DNA of 64,000 bases, taken from positions 54,462 through 118,461 of the forward strand of contig NZ_ML762431.1 in assembly GCF_009498735.1 (NCBI RefSeq), read 5' to 3'. Below, in pieces: positions 60,539 to 64,000 of the stretch; within the stretch, counting starts at the first letter, position 1, and each line of letters opens with the position of its first letter. Origin of the DNA: Gracilibacillus oryzae (GTDB lineage: Bacteria; Bacillota; Bacilli; Bacillales; Amphibacillaceae). Below the pieces are notes generated by a model. That model was not told the origin of the DNA, made no database searches, and saw nothing but the letters and a program-made list of their open reading frames with translations. Position numbers and translations under genes: made by a program.

Positions 60539-62392
60539 TTATTCTCTCAAACGGTATCGAAGCAATCTCATACCATTCAAGATGACTACTAAGATACTTG
60601 CTTCGTGAACCAACATCCCGATTGACATATTCATCCATTCACTAAATAGTAGGCTGGCAAGTAAGACTAATACCACACCAACTGCTATGGTAATGTTCTG
60701 TTTCATGTTTCTTGAAGTTGATTTTGTTAAGCCTAATGCGTGTGGTAAACGACTAAAGTCAGAATTCATTAAAACAACATCTGATGTTTCAATTGCAACA
60801 TCTGTTCCACTTCCCATGGCGATTCCGATATCTGCTAAGGCTAGTGAAGGACTATCATTCACTCCGTCACCGACAAAGGCAATGATCCCGCCTTCTGCTT
60901 GCATTTTTTCGATATAAGCAGATTTTCCTTCCGGTAGCATATGACCATGTGCTTCTGTTAACCCAAGTTCTCGAGCAACTAAATCTACGGTTCCTTGGTT
61001 GTCCCCAGAAAGAACGACAAGGTTTTTGACCCCTAGTTTTTTCAGTTTTTGAAGATCTTTTTTAACACCTGGACGGATTTGATCCCGAATACCCATCAGA
61101 ACGTTTAATTCTCCGTCGACCGCAGTTAACACAAGAGAATTCCCATTTTTCTCAAAGCGTTCGACGTCTTTTTTAGCTTTTTCGCTTAATTTCACATTTT
61201 CCTTTTCCATTAAAGCTACGTTACCAACGGCTATACGATGAACACCTATTTTTGCTACAATTCCGCCACCTTTAACGACTTCGGTTTCTTCAACAGTAGA
61301 GAAAGTTGTCTCGCCAATATCCTGTAGGACAGCTTTCGCTAGTGGGTGGTCCGATTCACGCTCCACACTTGCTAAATATCCTAGAACCTCTTCAGTATTT
61401 TTTCCGTAAAATTCTTTTTCGGCAACTTCAGGGTTTCCTACTGTCAATGTTCCTGTTTTATCAAAAACGATAGTATCTAATCTGCTAAAGTCATTGATAA
61501 CTTCACTACCTTTTAGGAGGACACCATTACGTGCACCGTTTCCGATACCGGCAACGTTGGATACAGGTACCCCGATAACTAATGCACCTGGACATCCTAA
61601 AACAAGAATCGTGATAGCTAGTTCAATATCTTTTGAGAAAAACCAAACAATAAAACCAAGGACTAACACAGCTGGTGTATAGTATTTTGAGAATCGGTCA
61701 ATGAAACGTTCTGCTTCTGATTTGGAATCCTGTGCCTCTTCCACTAATTCGATAATTCTACCAAATGTTGTATCTTCTCCAACACGATCAGCTCGAATTT
61801 GGATCGTTCCATTTTCTAAGATAGATCCTGCAAATACTTCAGAATCAACCTTTTTACTTACAGGTAGAGATTCTCCAGTAATACTTGCTTCATTAATGTG
61901 ACCTTCACCAATTAACACTGTTCCATCTACCGGAACTTTTGCACCCGTTTTAACTAATAAAATATCACCTTCGTCTACATCATCGACATCTACTTCTTCA
62001 AATTCTCCGTTTTCCATTTGCTTTAAAGCACTTTCTGGTGCCAGCTCTGTTAATTCTTTAATGGCAGAACGTGTTTTGTTCAAGGTACGTTGCTCCAAGT
62101 AAGAACCAAATAAGAATAAGAAAGTAACGATGGCTGATTCCTCATAATTTTGAATCAATACTGCCCCAATAACTGCAATGGTAACTAAAACATCAATACT
62201 GACAACTTTTACTTTTAATGCCTGATAGGCTTGGATTGCAATTGGTGCTACACCAAGAATGGATGCAATGATGAGCGACCAATTGAAAATGGCCATGTTG
62301 TCTAAGGAAAATCGTCCGAAGAATGCAAGTGCAATCAAAATTGCACTGATCAGTGTAATGGAATTCTTTTTACTTAATATATATCTTTGCAT
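60539..62392 (-). CDS. P1B-type heavy-metal ATPase with CPG motif
   Basis: A metal-translocating P-type ATPase of about 617 residues with no N-terminal metal-binding domain. Paired N-terminal membrane helices are followed by the actuator TGES (INEASITGESLPVSKK), the transmembrane metal motif LGCPGALVIGVPVS, the phosphorylation motif FDKTGTLT, the P1B HP dipeptide in ESDHPLAKAV, and the GDGVND hinge. The usual CPC is replaced by CPG, which alters metal coordination. GGAGGG is 7-8 nt before the ATG at 62392; the earlier start at 62419 overlaps. Preceded by a perfect FNR box; partner chaperones are encoded just downstream. Confidence 0.9.
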   Translation of the reverse strand: MQRYILSKKNSITLISAILIALAFFGRFSLDNMAIFNWSLIIASILGVAPIAIQAYQALKVKVVSIDVLVTIAVIGAVLIQNYEESAIVTFLFLFGSYLEQRTLNKTRSAIKELTELAPESALKQMENGEFEEVDVDDVDEGDILLVKTGAKVPVDGTVLIGEGHINEASITGESLPVSKKVDSEVFAGSILENGTIQIRADRVGEDTTFGRIIELVEEAQDSKSEAERFIDRFSKYYTPAVLVLGFIVWFFSKDIELAITILVLGCPGALVIGVPVSNVAGIGNGARNGVLLKGSEVINDFSRLDTIVFDKTGTLTVGNPEVAEKEFYGKNTEEVLGYLASVERESDHPLAKAVLQDIGETTFSTVEETEVVKGGGIVAKIGVHRIAVGNVALMEKENVKLSEKAKKDVERFEKNGNSLVLTAVDGELNVLMGIRDQIRPGVKKDLQKLKKLGVKNLVVLSGDNQGTVDLVARELGLTEAHGHMLPEGKSAYIEKMQAEGGIIAFVGDGVNDSPSLALADIGIAMGSGTDVAIETSDVVLMNSDFSRLPHALGLTKSTSRNMKQNITIAVGVVLVLLASLLFSEWMNMSIGMLVHEASILVVILNGMRLLRYRLRE

Positions 62393-62442
62393 GTTGATTC
62401 CCTCCAATTTCATTTTCATTTGTATTCCTTGTTGATGACTCT

Positions 62443-62484
62443 AGTATAGGATGTTTCTATGAAATAAAAATTGATTCGAATCAA
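62443..62484 (-). promoter_or_regulatory. FNR-dependent promoter of the P1B ATPase gene
   Basis: TTGATTCGAATCAA (62471-62484), a perfect FNR box, and TATACT (62448-62443 on the minus strand) have the same spacing as in the 60410-60452 promoter, centre near -41.5. Confidence 0.82.
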
Positions 62485-62646
62485 GTTCTATTGTAAAAGT
62501 GAAAAATTATAAAAGAACAGCATAACAAAACCAACTGTTTTACGGAATAACTCTTATATATTATCGAACATACAATCACAAAAATTCATTATATTGTACA
62601 TTCTTTATTCAGCAGGCTTTAGAAAAGCATTATAAACAGCAAACTA

Positions 62647-62676
62647 AAACGCTCGGAAAATATTCTGAGCGTTTTT
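62647..62676. terminator. Bidirectional terminator
   Basis: AAAACGCTC and GAGCGTTTTT form a stem of about 9 bp with a 10-nt loop and T-runs both ways; it ends the 62737 gene on the minus strand. At 62485-62646 nothing else is seen. Confidence 0.8.
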
Positions 62677-62736
62677 ATCTTAATATTTAATTTTTCTTCC
62701 TCAACTAAACTGCCCGATTTGTGAACAAAAGCTATC

Positions 62737-62937
62737 TTATTCTTCGATATTTATTAATTCCGCTTTAACTATTTGATATTTCGTTAATTCAACCGTTTGA
62801 CCATCTTCATTTTCTACAGGAATAAAATCCGTTGTAATACCTGAGTATCTACTGCTAATTGACCCTTCGATTCTTACATTTTTAAACTGCTCTCCAGTTG
62901 ATACTGTAATGTTGTATACGTGTATCTTTTTCGCCAT
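62737..62937 (-). CDS. Hypothetical protein (66 aa)
   Basis: A small soluble protein predicted as mostly beta: KKIHVYNITVSTGEQFKNVRIEGSISSRYSGITTDFIPVENEDG, then a short helix ending NIEE. GGAGAGG lies 5 nt before the ATG and a terminator follows, so it looks expressed. No family is recognised. An isolated gene. Confidence 0.65.
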   Translation of the reverse strand: MAKKIHVYNITVSTGEQFKNVRIEGSISSRYSGITTDFIPVENEDGQTVELTKYQIVKAELINIEE

Positions 62938-63422
62938 AATATCCTCTCCTCGTTTTAAAGTCTTTTGCCCCTTAATCTAATTTAGATTTAGTATCAACTC
63001 CTCCACAATCTGGCCCGTTTGCTGAACAAAGTTCAATATGGACTCTTCCACTAAACTGCCACGTTAGTGCAACAAGTAAAACTCCGTTAACGTGTATAAT
63101 TATTAGTGTATATACACTTTTTCTGAGCATCGCTAATGCAAAAACGAATATTGGTTTAATTATCGTTAAGACCATCATACACGCTTTATCTTAAAAAATG
63201 GAAGTCTAAATTGGAAAAAAGTGTTTCATCTTAACAAACAAAAACTGTGTCAACTCTTTCAAGCGGTCACAACTATAGGATTAAAACTAGAAGTGTAACT
63301 TATAGAAAGAAAAATATGCATTTAAATGAATACTCAATATATATTTCAGCTCTTTTAAATAAGAAAAAGCAATATTGGTTATATGGATGAAATCGACGAA
63401 AAACTGCTTGAATATTATTAAT
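62938..63422. other. Intergenic region with fragments of a dispersed motif
   Basis: No gene is supported. Short pieces related to CTAAACTGCC..GTTTG.TGAACAAAGTTCAA occur at 63007-63040 and 63048-63080 (and 62704-62735, 48441-48472). A 68-codon minus-strand frame at 62972-63178 runs through them, lacks a ribosome site and is not called. Confidence 0.4.
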
Positions 63423-63650
63423 TCAACAGGCTAACAAGGATAAGCTTTTAACAGATTGATTTGTTTCCTCAAATAATTCTCTTACAGCACATTCCCTAGG
63501 TGTTTCTCCTGAATCAATAATACCTCCAGCCAAGTTTCCCTCCAGCTCTTAGTTTTACATTATTAATCCACCTGGACATTATCCAAAAATAGGAATGTAC
63601 ATCTTTGATAGTAAAATCATCAACAAACACGATACTATCTGTAAAAAACT
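63423..63650 (-). pseudogene. Decayed NUDIX hydrolase gene
   Basis: The minus strand (63539-63423) reads GNLAGGIIDSGETPRECAVR, then ELFEETNQS, matching the NUDIX box Gx5Ex7REUxEE except for its last Gly, and stops at 63423. Upstream sequence to about 63650 reads TDSIVFVDDFTIKDVHSYFW in another frame, which could be the N-terminal strands. Frameshift and loss of the ends mark it as a pseudogene. Confidence 0.6.
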
Positions 63651-63698
63651 TGTTTTGTATGGCCTCATCATTCTACTCACCTAATTTAAAAACTAAAA

Positions 63699-64000
63699 TC
63701 AGTTGTCCATTTGAATAACAAATTCAAAGCCTGATGTTTTTTTGAGTGGTATTATGTATTCTTTGAATATTAGTTTTATATTGGAAAGATCGTCAGGTAA
63801 GGCTGGTGAAACTGTGAAAGTAAATGACTGGTGCCCCACTGATCCCCCGCCAAAATTATTTCGACAGTCATATTCAACAGCACCTTCACCTTCCACAGAA
63901 AGATAAAACAAACTAGGTCTTTTCTTCCTTATGTCCATTTCGCCATCAAAATCCTCTTGATCAATTGTAAAATGAACCACACTTGCATTTTCAAATTGAC
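63699..64000 (-). CDS. Hypothetical protein, partial (5' end outside the window)
   Basis: An open frame of at least 100 codons continuing past the right edge; only the C-terminal part is seen. It is beta-rich, acidic, with FTIDQEDFDGEMDIRKKRP, AVEYDCRNNFGGGSVGHQSF and a closing FEFVIQMDN. The internal GTG at 63980 has no ribosome site, so the true start is likely beyond 64000. No family recognised. Confidence 0.6.
   Translation of the reverse strand, partial: QFENASVVHFTIDQEDFDGEMDIRKKRPSLFYLSVEGEGAVEYDCRNNFGGGSVGHQSFTFTVSPALPDDLSNIKLIFKEYIIPLKKTSGFEFVIQMDN

Noticed and set aside
62972-63178. 68-codon hypothetical gene
   Set aside because: No ribosome site, and the sequence is made of pieces of a dispersed intergenic motif.

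Overview
The window is low-GC DNA from an endospore-forming member of the Bacillaceae, probably a salt-tolerant genus such as Gracilibacillus, Oceanobacillus or Virgibacillus. The genus is an inference. It rests on sigma-A promoters, strong AGGAGG-type ribosome sites, frequent TTG/GTG starts, CcpA-type cre sites, a cwlJ-like spore gene, a YesMN-type two-component pair and CUT1 carbohydrate transporters. No rRNA, tRNA, CRISPR array, phage or transposase gene was recognised.

Layout. 1-300: tandem 52-bp repeat. 449-2391: MerR/TipAS regulator, then a GarR-like reductase closing a minus-strand carbohydrate operon (glycoside hydrolase, binding protein, two permeases; 2391-7980) with a cre-overlapped promoter. 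8207-11453: its likely YesN/YesM regulators. 11652-14864: PadR-controlled YhaPQ-like ABC exporter with three operators. 15030-15690: a second 52-bp array. 15697-16761: DUF2089 operon. 17000-20703: ribose-type ABC transporter. 20960-31942: assorted single genes (WG-repeat lipoprotein, OsmC, AbgT transporter, DUF3231, Xaa-Pro peptidase, RDD protein, Fur-box PPOX flavoprotein, rifampin ADP-ribosyltransferase) and a TetR-linked ABC exporter whose permease is deleted internally.

The 32-37 kb region is heavily rearranged. An AraC gene upstream of a GH127 arabinofuranosidase gene is flanked on both sides by remnants of a second araC copy. Two exported-protein genes and a MntA/HepT toxin-antitoxin pair, with hepT frameshifted, lie between the remnants. 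At 39-42.5 kb is a type II isoleucyl-tRNA synthetase gene with an in-frame stop codon and a T-box leader with an altered T-box sequence. 44-51 kb holds cwlJ, a HAD remnant, another hairpin repeat array, an XRE/membrane-protein operon with a 38-bp palindrome, and small regulators and hypotheticals.

Two modules stand out. At 51656-54877 a twin-arginine-signal amine/amino-acid oxidase, an exported RidA-like imine deaminase, TatA and TatC form what looks like a self-contained extracellular oxidative deamination system. At 58709-62484 an FNR-type regulator with cluster-like cysteines, two CopZ-like chaperones, a Ric-like protein and a P1B ATPase with CPG in place of CPC are preceded by two perfect FNR boxes at activator distance. 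This suggests oxygen- or NO-controlled metal homeostasis. The remaining stretches (57.0-58.7 kb, 63.0-63.7 kb) are mostly decayed gene fragments.
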